DNA of 64,000 nucleotides, from positions 6,171,001-6,235,000 of the forward strand of contig NZ_CP149798.1 in NCBI RefSeq assembly GCF_037940415.1, given 5' to 3'. Below the pieces are notes generated by a model, which searched no databases, had not been told where the DNA came from, and worked only from the letters and a program-made list of their open reading frames with translations. Positions 49,033 through 58,468 of the stretch are shown here, one piece after another. The stretch is from Streptomyces sp. f51. Lineage in GTDB: Bacteria; Actinomycetota; Actinomycetes; Streptomycetales; Streptomycetaceae. The translations under genes were made by a program, and so were the position numbers. How positions within the stretch are numbered: the first letter of the stretch is position 1; every line of letters starts with the position of its first letter.

Positions 49033-50460
49033 CTAACCGCGGTCGCCCCGGCCCAGGGTGTCCTCCAGCCAGTCGAAGACCACCTCGCAGTGCTGTTGCG
49101 GCGCCATCGGCGAGCAGTGCAACTGGGCACCGGTGGCCGCCCGCATCAGACGGAACTCCTTGCGGGTGCGCAGCAGTTCGAAGAACTCGCGTGGCTGGCC
49201 CGGGTAGAAGGCCTCGTCGTCGTAGTCGAGGACCAATGTGGGGCACTTGATGCGGCCCACGATCCGGGTGATGTCGAGTGCCATGATCCGCTGGGCCGGT
49301 GTCCAGAAGTCGGTGAAGAGCCGGCCCTGCCGGGCGGCGAGCATCGCAGGGATCGAGAAGGGCTCGACGCGCTTCTTGAGGACGAACTGCTCGGACGGCG
49401 ACAACCCGGGGGCGACCTCCTCGTTCCAGATGCGGTTGGTCTCCGCCTTGTCCGGCGTCACGATGTCCCGGAGCTCCGCCGGGAAGCCCAGCAACGGCGA
49501 GAGACAGCCCGGCAGCGCGGCCAGAGCGGCGATCCGGTGCTCGAAGGCGGCGGCGCGTGGCGCGAGGTCACCACCCATGGACAGGCCGGTCAGCGCGATC
49601 CGTCGGGCGTCGACGTCCCCGCGGCGCTCCAGCCAGTCCACGAGCGGCGAGACCACCTGCTCCCAGCGCGGGCTGAAGACGAGTTGGTCGACGAAGAGCA
49701 ACTGGCCCTGGCCCGGGCCGTCGTAGACCAGCGCGTTCCAGCCGCGGGCGAGCGCGGCGCAGACCCCGTAGGTCCACATGTCGACGTTCGGGCCGTCGCT
49801 CCCGTTCGTGAGGATGACGGTCGGCCGGGGCCTTCCCGAGTCGTCGGGGCGGAAGAACCAGACGGGAATCGAGGTCCCGCCCCGGTACGGGACCTGGCCG
49901 GTGATCGCCGCCGGCGTGGACAGCCGCGCGAAGGTGTCCCAGGACCGGCGCCCCGCCAGATAGACCTTCTTCTCGTCACCCGGGGTCTTCGAGCCGAGCA
50001 CGAAGAACAGCGCCTGCCCGTAGTACTGGGCGGCGCGCAGCGAGTGGGCGCGGTGTGTCTGCTCGTGCGGCGAGGCGGTGGCCGTCAGCCGGTCGCCCCA
50101 GCGGCGGAACTCCGCGGTGTAGGTCTGCTCGCTCGGCCCGGCGGCGTTGATGGCGTTGACGGCGGTCAGCACCTCCCCGACCTCGGCCGCGCCGAACCCG
50201 GCGCCCCCGAGCGCGAGCAGCGCGTTGAAATTGAGCCCCGGGTCCGTGAACAACTGCATGGCACCGGGCGTCGGCGACGCGCCGGGCGCGGGGGCCGGGG
50301 CCGAACGGTGGGCGTCACGCTCGGTCGCGAACGGCGGTGCCGCGCTCGCCGGGGCGGCTGACGCCGCGGACAGCGCGACCGTCCCCGCCCCCGCCGCGAG
50401 CCCGGCGAGCGCGCCCCGTCGGGTGAGCGTCTGCGCATGGTCTGTGTACGCGTTCGTCAT
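49033..50460 (-). CDS. Tat-exported alpha/beta hydrolase
   Basis: 475 residues. The signal has twin Arg (TLTRRGALAGLAAGAGTVALSA) and an ASA cleavage region, so export is folded through Tat. The catalytic part has nucleophile Ser in GLSMGGDLA, Asp in LDYDDEAF and a C-terminal His (QLHCSP or QQHCEV). Its long N-terminal helical cap resembles 2,6-dihydroxypseudooxynicotine hydrolase-like and DUF1100-like enzymes. Substrate unknown. It converges with the P450 gene 50 bp away, where I see no strong hairpin. Confidence 0.78.
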   Translation of the reverse strand: MTNAYTDHAQTLTRRGALAGLAAGAGTVALSAASAAPASAAPPFATERDAHRSAPAPAPGASPTPGAMQLFTDPGLNFNALLALGGAGFGAAEVGEVLTAVNAINAAGPSEQTYTAEFRRWGDRLTATASPHEQTHRAHSLRAAQYYGQALFFVLGSKTPGDEKKVYLAGRRSWDTFARLSTPAAITGQVPYRGGTSIPVWFFRPDDSGRPRPTVILTNGSDGPNVDMWTYGVCAALARGWNALVYDGPGQGQLLFVDQLVFSPRWEQVVSPLVDWLERRGDVDARRIALTGLSMGGDLAPRAAAFEHRIAALAALPGCLSPLLGFPAELRDIVTPDKAETNRIWNEEVAPGLSPSEQFVLKKRVEPFSIPAMLAARQGRLFTDFWTPAQRIMALDITRIVGRIKCPTLVLDYDDEAFYPGQPREFFELLRTRKEFRLMRAATGAQLHCSPMAPQQHCEVVFDWLEDTLGRGDRG

Positions 50461-50549
50461 GAGAGCGAACGTAGGAGCAGGCCTTGCCGCCCACCGGCCC
50501 GCCGCTCCCGACGGTACCTCGAACGGACCTCCGCACGAGGCGTTCGTGG

Positions 50550-51284
50550 CTACCGGTTCGCCGTGTGCAGCCGGCGCAGCAGTTCCGGCAGCGCGATGCC
50601 GATCGGCTCGCGAACGACCTCGTCGGCGCGATCGTCGTACGGGGTCGGTTCGGCGTTCACGACGACGAGCCGGGCCCCGTGGTCGGCGGCCACACCGGCG
50701 AGGCCGGCGGCCGGCTGGACCTGGAGGCTGCTGCCGACGGCGATGAACACCTGGCTTGCCTTGGCGATGGCGGCGGCCTGGCCGAGGACGACGGGGTCGA
50801 GCCGTTCACCGAACATCACGGTGGCCGGTTTGAGGACGCCACCGCAGTTCAGGCACGCCGGGTCGTCCTCACCGGCGTCGACACGGGCGAGGGCGTCCTC
50901 CATGGGTCCGCGCGCATGGCATTCGGTGCACACGAAACTCCGTGCCGTGCCGTGGAGTTCGAGCACCTTGCGCGCGGGCATGCCGGCCAGCTGGTGCAGC
51001 CCGTCGACGTTCTGGGTGATGACCCGCACGGGCACCCCGGCGCGCTCCAGCTCGGCCACGGCCCGGTGCGCGGCATTGGGCTCGGCCCGCAGGGCACCGC
51101 TCTCCCGCCGCATGAGCCACGCCCGGCGCCTGATCTGAGGATCACTCATGTAGTACTCGTACGTCACGAGCTTCTCGGCCTCGGGATCCTTCCGCCACAG
51201 CCCGTCGGGTCCGCGGTAGTCGGGGATCCCGGAATCGGTGGAGATCCCGGCTCCGCTGAGGATGGCGACGAGGGGCCTGTTCAT
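50550..51284 (-). CDS. cobB: NAD-dependent deacylase (sirtuin)
   Basis: 244 residues. Rossmann motif GAGISTDSGIPDYRG, ITQNVDGLHQLAG, catalytic His in LELHGTARSFVC, four zinc Cys in two pairs (CTEC, CLNC), and VGSSLQVQPAAGL with VVVNAEPTPYD. These are Sir2-family proteins that remove acyl groups from lysine with NAD, yielding O-acyl-ADP-ribose. The residues that recognise succinyl groups (Tyr-x-x-Arg) are not evident, so ordinary deacetylation is likely. ATG 51284 is used; the frame allows 51290. Confidence 0.9.
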   Translation of the reverse strand: MNRPLVAILSGAGISTDSGIPDYRGPDGLWRKDPEAEKLVTYEYYMSDPQIRRRAWLMRRESGALRAEPNAAHRAVAELERAGVPVRVITQNVDGLHQLAGMPARKVLELHGTARSFVCTECHARGPMEDALARVDAGEDDPACLNCGGVLKPATVMFGERLDPVVLGQAAAIAKASQVFIAVGSSLQVQPAAGLAGVAADHGARLVVVNAEPTPYDDRADEVVREPIGIALPELLRRLHTANR

Positions 51285-51430
51285 GGGCATGAAGGTACGG
51301 CGCGCGCCTGCTCGGAGCGACCGGATATCCGGGCGCGGGACGGGATGACGTGGATCATCGAGCAGTGTTGACGGACCGTTGTCCGCCGCTCGACGGCTCG
51401 GGCACGCTCTTCCATCGATCGAGTGCCGGT

Positions 51431-51483
51431 GTACCTCTGAGGACGGCCGGGGACCTTCCGCTCCCGGGCGCCCTCAGAGGTAC
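51431..51483. terminator. Hairpin after the CU044_5270-type gene
   Basis: GTACCTCTGAGG (51431-51442) and CCTCAGAGGTAC (51472-51483) form a perfect 12-bp stem; the 29-nt loop can form an inner CCGGGG/CTCCCGG-like stem. It lies 47 bp past the minus-strand stop at 51530. The rest of 51285-51529 shows no gene. Confidence 0.65.
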
Positions 51484-51529
51484 CGCCGCTGCTCCCGACC
51501 AACGCGACTGCCCCGTGGCCGCCTTCCGG

Positions 51530-52543
51530 TCACGGCCGCTGCTTGGCCTTGTCGACGATGGCCCAGCTGTCGAGGTAGGAGAGCTGGGTGAGCTCGACCC
51601 TGTGCTTGTTCCTGACCAAGGAGCGCGCGTCACGGAAGCCGAGGAACGCGTAGGTCTTGGGGTCGAAGATGAAGGAGCCGCCGAAGGACGCCGATCCGTC
51701 CGGAAGCGTCGGGTCGTCATAGGTGATGGCGACGCCGGTACGGCCCTTCGCGTCCTTCTGGTTCGGCACTGCCTTCACCCCGGGGATCATGCCGAGCGCC
51801 TCGTATGCCGCCGGGCGCAGCCCCTCGGGCATCACCGGGACCAGCTTGAGCAGCCCGGCGAGCTTGAACTGGACCAGCGACCACGTCTCGTCGGTGATCC
51901 CGCTGAGCGAGTCGTCCTTGTCGCCGGGCCTTCTGTGCACGAGCTTGAGAATCAGTTTCCTGGGGTCGGTCGGAAGTTTCTTCAGCGTCCCCCAGTCCTG
52001 CGGCGGCCACACGGTCTCGTTCTTCTGCGGCGGCCGAGACCACCAGCCCTTGCCGATCTCCATGATCCAGGAAGGCTTCGAGTTGTCCACCGACCTCCAG
52101 TCCTCATCGGTGTAGGTCTTGGCGGCGCCGGTCTTCTCGTCGGTCTCCCTGATGATCTCCTTGGTGTAGATGAACTGGTCGTCTCTTGGGCTGGCCGCCT
52201 GCTCGTGCCGGCGGGCGTAGGTGGCCGCACCGTTGAGCACGATCTGCACGCTCAGGTTCTGCATGACCGGGGAACTGGCCGCCGGCGGTGCCGCTGTCTT
52301 CCCATCGCCGCTGTCGTCGTCCTGTCCGGTGACCAGAACACCGCCGACGACCGCGGCCGCGACCGCGCCGGTCAGGGCGATGCGCAGGACGGGGCGGCGG
52401 TGGCGTACCGCCGCGGCGGGGCCGTTCTCCGCGTTCATCGTGGAGAGCAGGCGTACGCGCACTCGTCCCCGGGTGGCGTCGTCGAGCGGGGGAGTCCCCG
52501 CGTCGTACTCCCTCAGTTCTCGCAGTTCTTCGATGTCACGCAT
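51530..52543 (-). CDS. CU044_5270-family membrane protein (sigma-linked)
   Basis: 337 residues. A cytosolic N-terminal segment (RDIEELRELREYDAGTPPLDDATRGRVRVRLL) precedes one membrane helix (about 52-72) and a large extracytoplasmic domain (FIYTKEIIRETDEKTG, GWWSRPPQKN). This is the CU044_5270 family that is regularly encoded next to ECF sigma factors in actinobacteria and may act as an anti-sigma-like partner, though a zinc-binding anti-sigma motif is absent. Its ATG overlaps the end of the sigma gene by eight bases. Confidence 0.82.
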   Translation of the reverse strand: MRDIEELRELREYDAGTPPLDDATRGRVRVRLLSTMNAENGPAAAVRHRRPVLRIALTGAVAAAVVGGVLVTGQDDDSGDGKTAAPPAASSPVMQNLSVQIVLNGAATYARRHEQAASPRDDQFIYTKEIIRETDEKTGAAKTYTDEDWRSVDNSKPSWIMEIGKGWWSRPPQKNETVWPPQDWGTLKKLPTDPRKLILKLVHRRPGDKDDSLSGITDETWSLVQFKLAGLLKLVPVMPEGLRPAAYEALGMIPGVKAVPNQKDAKGRTGVAITYDDPTLPDGSASFGGSFIFDPKTYAFLGFRDARSLVRNKHRVELTQLSYLDSWAIVDKAKQRP

Positions 52544-53159
52544 GGGCGTCTGCCTCTCGGAAAGCTGTCGGATCGGAACCGCCCAGTGCGTGGCGCAATC
52601 TGCTGCGAGCCCGGTTCAGCCGGGATCTGACGGTGCCGATCGGCACCCCGAGGGCCTGGCCCGCTTCCTGGTAGTTGAGGTCGCCCCAGGCCACCAGCAG
52701 CACGACGTCCCGGTGCCTGGCGGACAACTTGGCCAGCGCTGCCGCCAGTTCCTGGTGCACTGCCGCGGCGCCGACGGCGGCGACCGCGCGGTCCGCGACA
52801 GGCTCCTCGTGCTGCACAGGCGCCGGAACCTTCGAGAGCGCCTTGAAACGGCGTGCTTCGGCCCTGCGGTGCCGGCTCATGAGGTTGGTCGCGATGCCGA
52901 ACAGCCATGGGCGGGCGTCAGCACGGCTGAGGTCGTAGGTGTGGCGCCGCTGGAAGGCGGTCGTGAACGTCTCCGCCATCAGATCCTCCGCCGTCTCGGG
53001 ACCGATCCGCCTGGCCACGTAACGGTGCACGGCGTCGGCTTACCGGTCGAAGAGCGCGGCGAACTGTTCGGGCTCGTCCCGGGACCGCGCGATCACACGG
53101 GCGTCGCTGTCCTCGCGATCCTCCTCGCAGCTGCGGACGCCCGGGGTCTCAACGGCCAT
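52536..53159 (-). pseudogene. ECF sigma factor gene interrupted by in-frame TAA
   Basis: ATG 53159 has a strong GGAG site, and the product begins MAVETPGVRSCEEDREDSDA. The frame reaches EPEQFAALFDR, meets TAA at 53042-53040 (codon 40), and continues in the same frame as ADAVHRYVARRIG. Region 2 follows (ETAEDLMAETFTTAFQRR, ARPWLFGIATNLMSRHRR), then region 4 (LSARHRDVVLLVAWGDLNYQEAGQALGVPIGTVRSRLNRARSRLR). Family members usually have Tyr or His at the stop position. Translation may restart at GTG 53030, four codons on, giving 164 residues lacking the first helix of region 2. Recent loss, a sequencing error or restart coupling are the options. Confidence 0.8.
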
Positions 53160-53656
53160 CGGGGCTCCTTTCGTTCGTTCGAACGCCTTGACGGCTTGGG
53201 TTCGTGCGAGTTTCACGTGTCTTTCGCCGGTGGGCCACATCGGGTTCCATTCCGGCGACGGCAGAGCCGCGGCCCTCCCGCCCGTGGGGCCCGCCGGGTG
53301 TCCGACGCCCGACCGGCGCCCCGTTCCGCGCTTGAGGTCCTCCGGGGCCCGGAGCGACCGGATGTCCGAGCACGGGCACATCGGCCGACCACCCCGCCGC
53401 GGAGGGGGCTCGCGTCCACCCGGAGGGTTTTCGGGGGGTCGGGCGTGGGCCGCGTGGGGGTGGCGGCTTCCGTGGCTACGCTCGCGCTCCTACCGCGTGT
53501 TTCCCTCCGAGCGGACGCAGGAGAAGACCCATCACCGAGCCGAAGTCCGAGCAGTCCGGAGAGTCAGGGGAGTCAGGGGAGTCCGGTCGCGCCACGGGGA
53601 GCGGGGGCGAGGCGCAGCCCGGGAACCAGCCCACCGAGGCCGAGCAGCTGCGGGAC

Positions 53657-54961
53657 ATGCTGCTCCAGCCCGCCTACCGGCGCGCGCTGGTGTTCTGCGC
53701 CCTCATCGGTGTCCCGGTCTCCCTGGCCGCGTTCTGGTTCCTGGTGCTCCTCCACGAGCTGGAGCACCTGATGTGGGAGCAGTGGCCGCACGACCTCGGA
53801 TGGTCCGACCCGCCGTGGTGGTGGCCGCTTCCCCCGATGCTGCTGGCCGGGGTGCTGGTGGGCCTGATCGTGCTGTGGCTTCCGGGCCGCGGCGGACACA
53901 TCCCCGCCTCGGGCCTGCACGCGGGCGGGGTGTCGACCTCCGCGCTGCCGGGGGTCGCGCTCGCCGCCCTGGCCAGCCTTCCGCTGGGAGCCGTGCTCGG
54001 CCCCGAGTCCCCGCTGATCGCCCTCGGCGGCGGCCTGGCCCTGCTGTTCCGGGATCTCGTACGGGCTCCCGCGACCCGGGCGAGCACGGCCCTGCTCGGT
54101 GCCGCGGGCGCCGCCGCGGCCATCTCGGCGATCTTCGGCAGCCCCTTGATCGCCGCCGTGCTCCTGATGGAGGTCGCCGGGGTGGGCGGCCCGCAGCTGT
54201 TCGCGGTGATGCTGCCCGCGCTGCTCGCCAGCGGGGTCGGCGCCATCGTGTTCACCGGCTTCGGCAGCTGGACCGGACTCCAGACCGGCAGCCTCAAGAT
54301 CGGACTGCCGGCGCCCTCGACCCTCGACACCGGGGACGTCGTCTGGTCCGTGCTGATGGCACTCGTGATCGGGTTCGGCATCCACTGGGTGATCGTCGGC
54401 GGCCGGTACGCGGCCCGCGCCGTGTCCGCCCACATCCTGCGCACCACGGTCCTGTGCGCGCTCGGCGCGGGCGGCTGCGCGGCGCTGTACGCGGCGCTCA
54501 CCGGACGGTCGCCGGCCGAGGTGGCCCTGTCGGGTCAGAGCACCCTCGCCCAGCTCGCCGCCCACCCGCACTCCTGGTCGGTCGGCAGCCTGGTGGCCGT
54601 GGTGGTCCTCAAGTCCCTCGCGTACGCCCTGTGCCTGGGCACCCTCAGGGGCGGCCCGGTGTTCCCCTCGCTGTTCCTCGGCGGCGCGACGGGCGCCCTG
54701 CTGGCACCCCTGCCGGGGTTCGGCGTCGTGCCGGCCATGGCGGCGGGCATGGCCGCGGCGTCCGCCGCCGCGCTCCGGCTGCCGGTCAGCTGCGTCGTGC
54801 TGGTCGTCCTCCTGGTGGGCAACTCGGGAACGGTACCGGTGATCGTGCTCGCCGCCGTGGTCTCCTTCGTGACCGTGGAGCTGCTTCCGCAGGGCCCGGA
54901 CATCCCGCCGTTCAGGGCCGCAGCCGGTCGAGCGCCTCGTCCAGCGTCGTCGCGGCCATGA
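53657..54961 (+). CDS. ClC-family chloride channel/transporter
   Basis: 434 residues from ATG 53657 with about ten membrane segments. The filter-region equivalents are GPESPLIALGGG (GREGP position) and the later GGPVFPSLFLGGATGAL (GGxFxP). The gating glutamate is in PES. The frame stays open upstream and a hydrophilic tail (ITEPKSEQSGESGESGES) precedes the ATG; AGGAG lies 7 nt before an ATC at 53531, where a start would be expected. The true protein may therefore be 42 residues longer from a non-standard start. The spacer 53160-53530 holds no gene. The 3' end overlaps the convergent GH15 gene by 50 bp. Confidence 0.82.
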   Translation: MLLQPAYRRALVFCALIGVPVSLAAFWFLVLLHELEHLMWEQWPHDLGWSDPPWWWPLPPMLLAGVLVGLIVLWLPGRGGHIPASGLHAGGVSTSALPGVALAALASLPLGAVLGPESPLIALGGGLALLFRDLVRAPATRASTALLGAAGAAAAISAIFGSPLIAAVLLMEVAGVGGPQLFAVMLPALLASGVGAIVFTGFGSWTGLQTGSLKIGLPAPSTLDTGDVVWSVLMALVIGFGIHWVIVGGRYAARAVSAHILRTTVLCALGAGGCAALYAALTGRSPAEVALSGQSTLAQLAAHPHSWSVGSLVAVVVLKSLAYALCLGTLRGGPVFPSLFLGGATGALLAPLPGFGVVPAMAAGMAAASAAALRLPVSCVVLVVLLVGNSGTVPVIVLAAVVSFVTVELLPQGPDIPPFRAAAGRAPRPASSRP

Positions 54962-56729
54962 TGAGGGAGAGATGGGTGAACGCCTGCGGGAAGTTGCCCA
55001 GTTGCTCACCGCTCGGGCCGATCTCCTCGGCGAACAGGCCGACATGGTTGGCGTACGTCTGCATCTTCTCGAAGGTGTAGCGGGCCTGCGGCAGCCGCCC
55101 CGCGCGGGCCAGCGCGTCGACGTACAGGAACGTGCAGAGGTTGAACGTCCCCTCGGAGCCCCGCAGTCCGTCCGGGGACGCCTGCGGGTCGTAGCGGTAG
55201 ACGAGGCTGTCGGAGACGAGGACGCGCTCCATGGCGTCCAGGGTGGTCAGCCAGCCGGGGCTGCGCGCGGCGACGAAGCCGACGCGGGGGGCCAGCAGCA
55301 GGGAGGCGTCCAGGACGTCACTGTCGTAGTGCTGGACGAGGGCCTGGTGCTTCTCGTTCCAGCCGCGCGCCATCACCTGTTCGAGGATCGCGTCCCTGGC
55401 CTTCGTCCAGCGGACCGTGTCGGCCGGTCTGCTGTACTCCATGGCCAGCTTCAGACCCCGGTCGAACGCGGCCCAGCACATGATCCGGCTGTAGGTGAAG
55501 TCCTTGCGCCCGCCCCGGGTCTCCCAGATGCCCTCGTCCGGGCGGTCCCAGGAGTCCGCGAGCCAGTCGAGGATGCCGGCCAGGGCCTTCCAGCCCTGGT
55601 AACCGCCCTGTTCCCGCACGGCGCGGCCCTCGGCCAGCGCGTAGAGGGCCTCGCCGTAGATGTCGAGCTGCAACTGGCCCGAGGCCCCGTTGCCCGCGCG
55701 GACCGGGTACGACCCGCGGTAGCCCTCGAAGTGCTCCAGGATCTCCTCGGTCAGATGCGGGTCGCCGTCGACCCGGTACATGATCTGGAGGGGTTCGTCG
55801 TCCGGGCCCTCACGCTCCCGCAGGCGGTCGCCGAGCCAGCGCGTGAAGTGGGTCGCCTCCTCCACGAAGCCGAGGTCGAGCAGCGCCCGCACGGACAGCG
55901 ATCCGTCCCGCACCCAGGTGTACCGGTAGTCCCAGTTGCGCTCGCCGCCGATCTGCTCGGGCAGCCCCATCGTGGCGGCGGCGACCGGCGCCCCGGTCGG
56001 GGCGTACGTCAGGAGCTTGAGGGTGATCGCGGAGCGGTGCACCATCTCCGTCCAGCGGCCCCGGTAGTTCGAGGTGCGGACCCACTTCTGCCAGAAGTCG
56101 ACGTTGTTCCACAGGCCCTCGGTGACTCCCTCGATCGTGAGGGGCGGCGGGGCCTCGCCGTCCGGCCCGCACATCGTGAACACCACGGCCGCCTGCTCGC
56201 CGTTGGTCAGGGTGATGCCGCCCCGGACGTCCTGGCCGTCGCGTTCGAAGGGGATGTTGCCCTGGAGGTACGCGGTCGCTCCCGGGGACCTGAACGTGGC
56301 CGTGCCGGAGGCCAGTTCGAGTTCGTGGCCCGCCCGCGCGTAGTCGAACCGCGGACGGCACTCCAGACCGAAGTGCACGGTGCCGCGCACCGACCGGACG
56401 ACCCGCACCAGACTGTGCCGGTCGGTGGGGGTCGCACCGGTGAGGACCGGCATGTGGTCGATGATCTCCCCCACGCCGTCCGGTGACATGAAGCGGGTCA
56501 CCACGACCGCGGAGTCCGGGTAGTAGAGCTGCCGCCAGGATCCCTCGGGATGATCGGGGGCGAGGCGGAAGTAGCCGCCGCCGTCGTGGTCGAGCAGCGA
56601 GGCGAAGACGCTGGGGGAGTCGAAGCGCGGTGCCGCGAACCAGTTGATCACTCCCCGGGACGACACCAGGGCCGCGGTCTGGAGGTCCCCGATCAGGCCG
56701 TGGTCGGCGATGGGCGGATAGCGATCCAT
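54912..56729 (-). CDS. Glycoside hydrolase family 15 protein (glucoamylase/trehalase-like)
   Basis: 605 residues. An N-terminal beta-sandwich domain (YPPIADHGLIGDLQTAALVSSRGVINWFAAPRFDSPSVFASLLD) is followed by an (alpha/alpha)6 barrel. Acid/base regions are GERNWDYRYTWVRDGSLSV and LFAEEIGPSGEQLGNFPQAFTH. Actinobacterial members hydrolyse trehalose or short alpha-glucans, and there is no signal peptide. ATG 56729 has a strong AAGGAGG. It starts 13 bp after the DUF2252 gene, so the two share an operon. Confidence 0.88.
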   Translation of the reverse strand: MDRYPPIADHGLIGDLQTAALVSSRGVINWFAAPRFDSPSVFASLLDHDGGGYFRLAPDHPEGSWRQLYYPDSAVVVTRFMSPDGVGEIIDHMPVLTGATPTDRHSLVRVVRSVRGTVHFGLECRPRFDYARAGHELELASGTATFRSPGATAYLQGNIPFERDGQDVRGGITLTNGEQAAVVFTMCGPDGEAPPPLTIEGVTEGLWNNVDFWQKWVRTSNYRGRWTEMVHRSAITLKLLTYAPTGAPVAAATMGLPEQIGGERNWDYRYTWVRDGSLSVRALLDLGFVEEATHFTRWLGDRLREREGPDDEPLQIMYRVDGDPHLTEEILEHFEGYRGSYPVRAGNGASGQLQLDIYGEALYALAEGRAVREQGGYQGWKALAGILDWLADSWDRPDEGIWETRGGRKDFTYSRIMCWAAFDRGLKLAMEYSRPADTVRWTKARDAILEQVMARGWNEKHQALVQHYDSDVLDASLLLAPRVGFVAARSPGWLTTLDAMERVLVSDSLVYRYDPQASPDGLRGSEGTFNLCTFLYVDALARAGRLPQARYTFEKMQTYANHVGLFAEEIGPSGEQLGNFPQAFTHLSLIMAATTLDEALDRLRP

Positions 56730-56742
56730 ACGGGCCTCCTTC

Positions 56743-58161
56743 TCAGGCCGCCTGGGCCGTGACACGACCCGAGCGGACGGCGTCGACGAGTGCCTGGTGA
56801 TCCTTCTCGTTCTGGTCCGCGTACGCCTCCGCGAACGGGACGAGCGCCCGGTCGAAGACGTCACCCCCGCCCAGATAGGAGGCGACGGCGATGCGGTCGC
56901 CCGACCTCGCGTGCGCGCGGGCCAGCGTGGCACCGCACAGCTCGCCGAACGCCCGCATGCCCGCCGGGACCATCAGCTCCGGTTCGGCGATGCCCTTCCA
57001 GTCCCGCAACTGCCGTACGTAGAAGTCCCGTCGGCGGCCGTCGATGCCCTCGGCCCGCTCCCAGCCGAGGAAGATGTCACTGGTGGCCTGCATCAGCCGC
57101 TGGCCGGCGACCACCCGCTCGCCCTGCGTCCGGAACTCGCTCGCGCCGACGTACTGCGCCAGCACCGACTCGTCCGCCTCCTTGGCCTGCAACAGCAGCG
57201 GATCCTGGTTGTCCCGGCCGAGCATGAGGATGATCCAGCAACGGGTGCCCACACTGCCGACCCCGACCACCTTGCGGGCCACGTCGGCGAACCGGTACTG
57301 CTCCAGCAGGAACCGCCGGTCGGAGTTCAGACTCCGGCCGTAGCTCCCGATCAGCCTGCGGAGCTGCTTCTCCAGAGCGCCGCGTTCCATGTCGGGAAGC
57401 AGATCCTGCAACGGCATCACGAGCGGGGGATCGGCGGCGATCAGCGCCTTGCCGTCGACCAGGTGCGTGAGCTTGTTGAACGCCTGGAGACTGTCGCGGC
57501 TGCGCGCCTTGTCCGTCGTCTTCTTCCACCGGCTGCGGCCCTGCGACCCCAGCTCCCCGGCGATGTGCGTCCGCACCCAGTCCTCGTCGAAATGCGTGTA
57601 CCAGACGGGGAGATTGCCGAGTCCGGCGAAGCGTCTCATCCACTCGCGGTACGAACGCACCGTCGTACGGACGATGTCGGCGCGCTCCTTGCCGCTGTAG
57701 CCGTTCGCCCGGCCCGCGATGACGAAGCTGGCGGCCAGCCGCTTGACGTCCCACTCCCAGGGGCCGGGCAGCGTCTCGTCGAAGTCGTTGATGTCGAACA
57801 TCATCCGGCGCTCGGGCGAGGCCAGCAGCCGGAAGTTCAACAGGTGCGCGTCACCGCACAGTTGGACCCGGATCCCGGAGCGGGGAGTGCCCGCGAGGTC
57901 CGAGGCCATGATGGCGGCGGCCCCGCGGTAGAAGCGGAACGGCGACTCGGTCATCCGGCCGTAGCGGATCGGTACGAGCTCGGGAACCCGGGTCGCGGAC
58001 TGCGCCTCCACGATGTCCACCGGGTCGGGCCGCTTCGAGGCCGGGGAGAAGTCGGCGTGACTGGAGCGCGGCACGGCCGACCGGGCGGCCTTGCCGAGCG
58101 CGGCGCGTTCCGCCGGGGTGTGGTGCGGGGGATTGCTGCCGGCCGGGTGCTTGGGGGTCAT
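56743..58161 (-). CDS. DUF2252 protein (kinase-like fold)
   Basis: 472 residues of DUF2252, a family with an aminoglycoside-phosphotransferase/kinase-like core. Key blocks are FYRGAAAIMASDLAG, QLCGDAHLLNF, MMFDINDFDETLPGPWEWDVKRLAAS, VGVGSVGTRCWIILMLG and GATLARAHARSGD. The GDAH-x-x-N-F and D-x-N-D-F-D motifs look like catalytic and metal-binding loops. The substrate is unknown. ATG 58161 follows GGAGCG; longer in-frame starts lie in Arg/Pro-rich non-coding sequence. It is first in an operon with the GH15 enzyme, suggesting carbohydrate metabolism. Confidence 0.85.
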   Translation of the reverse strand: MTPKHPAGSNPPHHTPAERAALGKAARSAVPRSSHADFSPASKRPDPVDIVEAQSATRVPELVPIRYGRMTESPFRFYRGAAAIMASDLAGTPRSGIRVQLCGDAHLLNFRLLASPERRMMFDINDFDETLPGPWEWDVKRLAASFVIAGRANGYSGKERADIVRTTVRSYREWMRRFAGLGNLPVWYTHFDEDWVRTHIAGELGSQGRSRWKKTTDKARSRDSLQAFNKLTHLVDGKALIAADPPLVMPLQDLLPDMERGALEKQLRRLIGSYGRSLNSDRRFLLEQYRFADVARKVVGVGSVGTRCWIILMLGRDNQDPLLLQAKEADESVLAQYVGASEFRTQGERVVAGQRLMQATSDIFLGWERAEGIDGRRRDFYVRQLRDWKGIAEPELMVPAGMRAFGELCGATLARAHARSGDRIAVASYLGGGDVFDRALVPFAEAYADQNEKDHQALVDAVRSGRVTAQAA

Positions 58162-58468
58162 TGCAGACGCTCCGCGATGAGGTCGCCGGCGCGCGCGGCG
58201 CCGGCGAGAGCGGTCGGCGAGGGAGCACCGCGCCGATGATCGGGAGGGAGTTCCTGTCGGGACGTGCGGGCGGCCGACGGCGTGCGGCTCGTCGGCCACG
58301 CGCGGGCGAGCCGACGGTGTACGGGCCGGCGGCAGGCGGGTCGTGGCGGGAGGGCCCGGTCCGATCACCAAGGTAGCCCCGGGTCATATGTCCGGCGAGT
58401 CGGGCCGACCGGAGCCCGATGTCCGCCCCGGATCACCGGATTTGTGGACGTGCCCGGGGGAGGTGACG

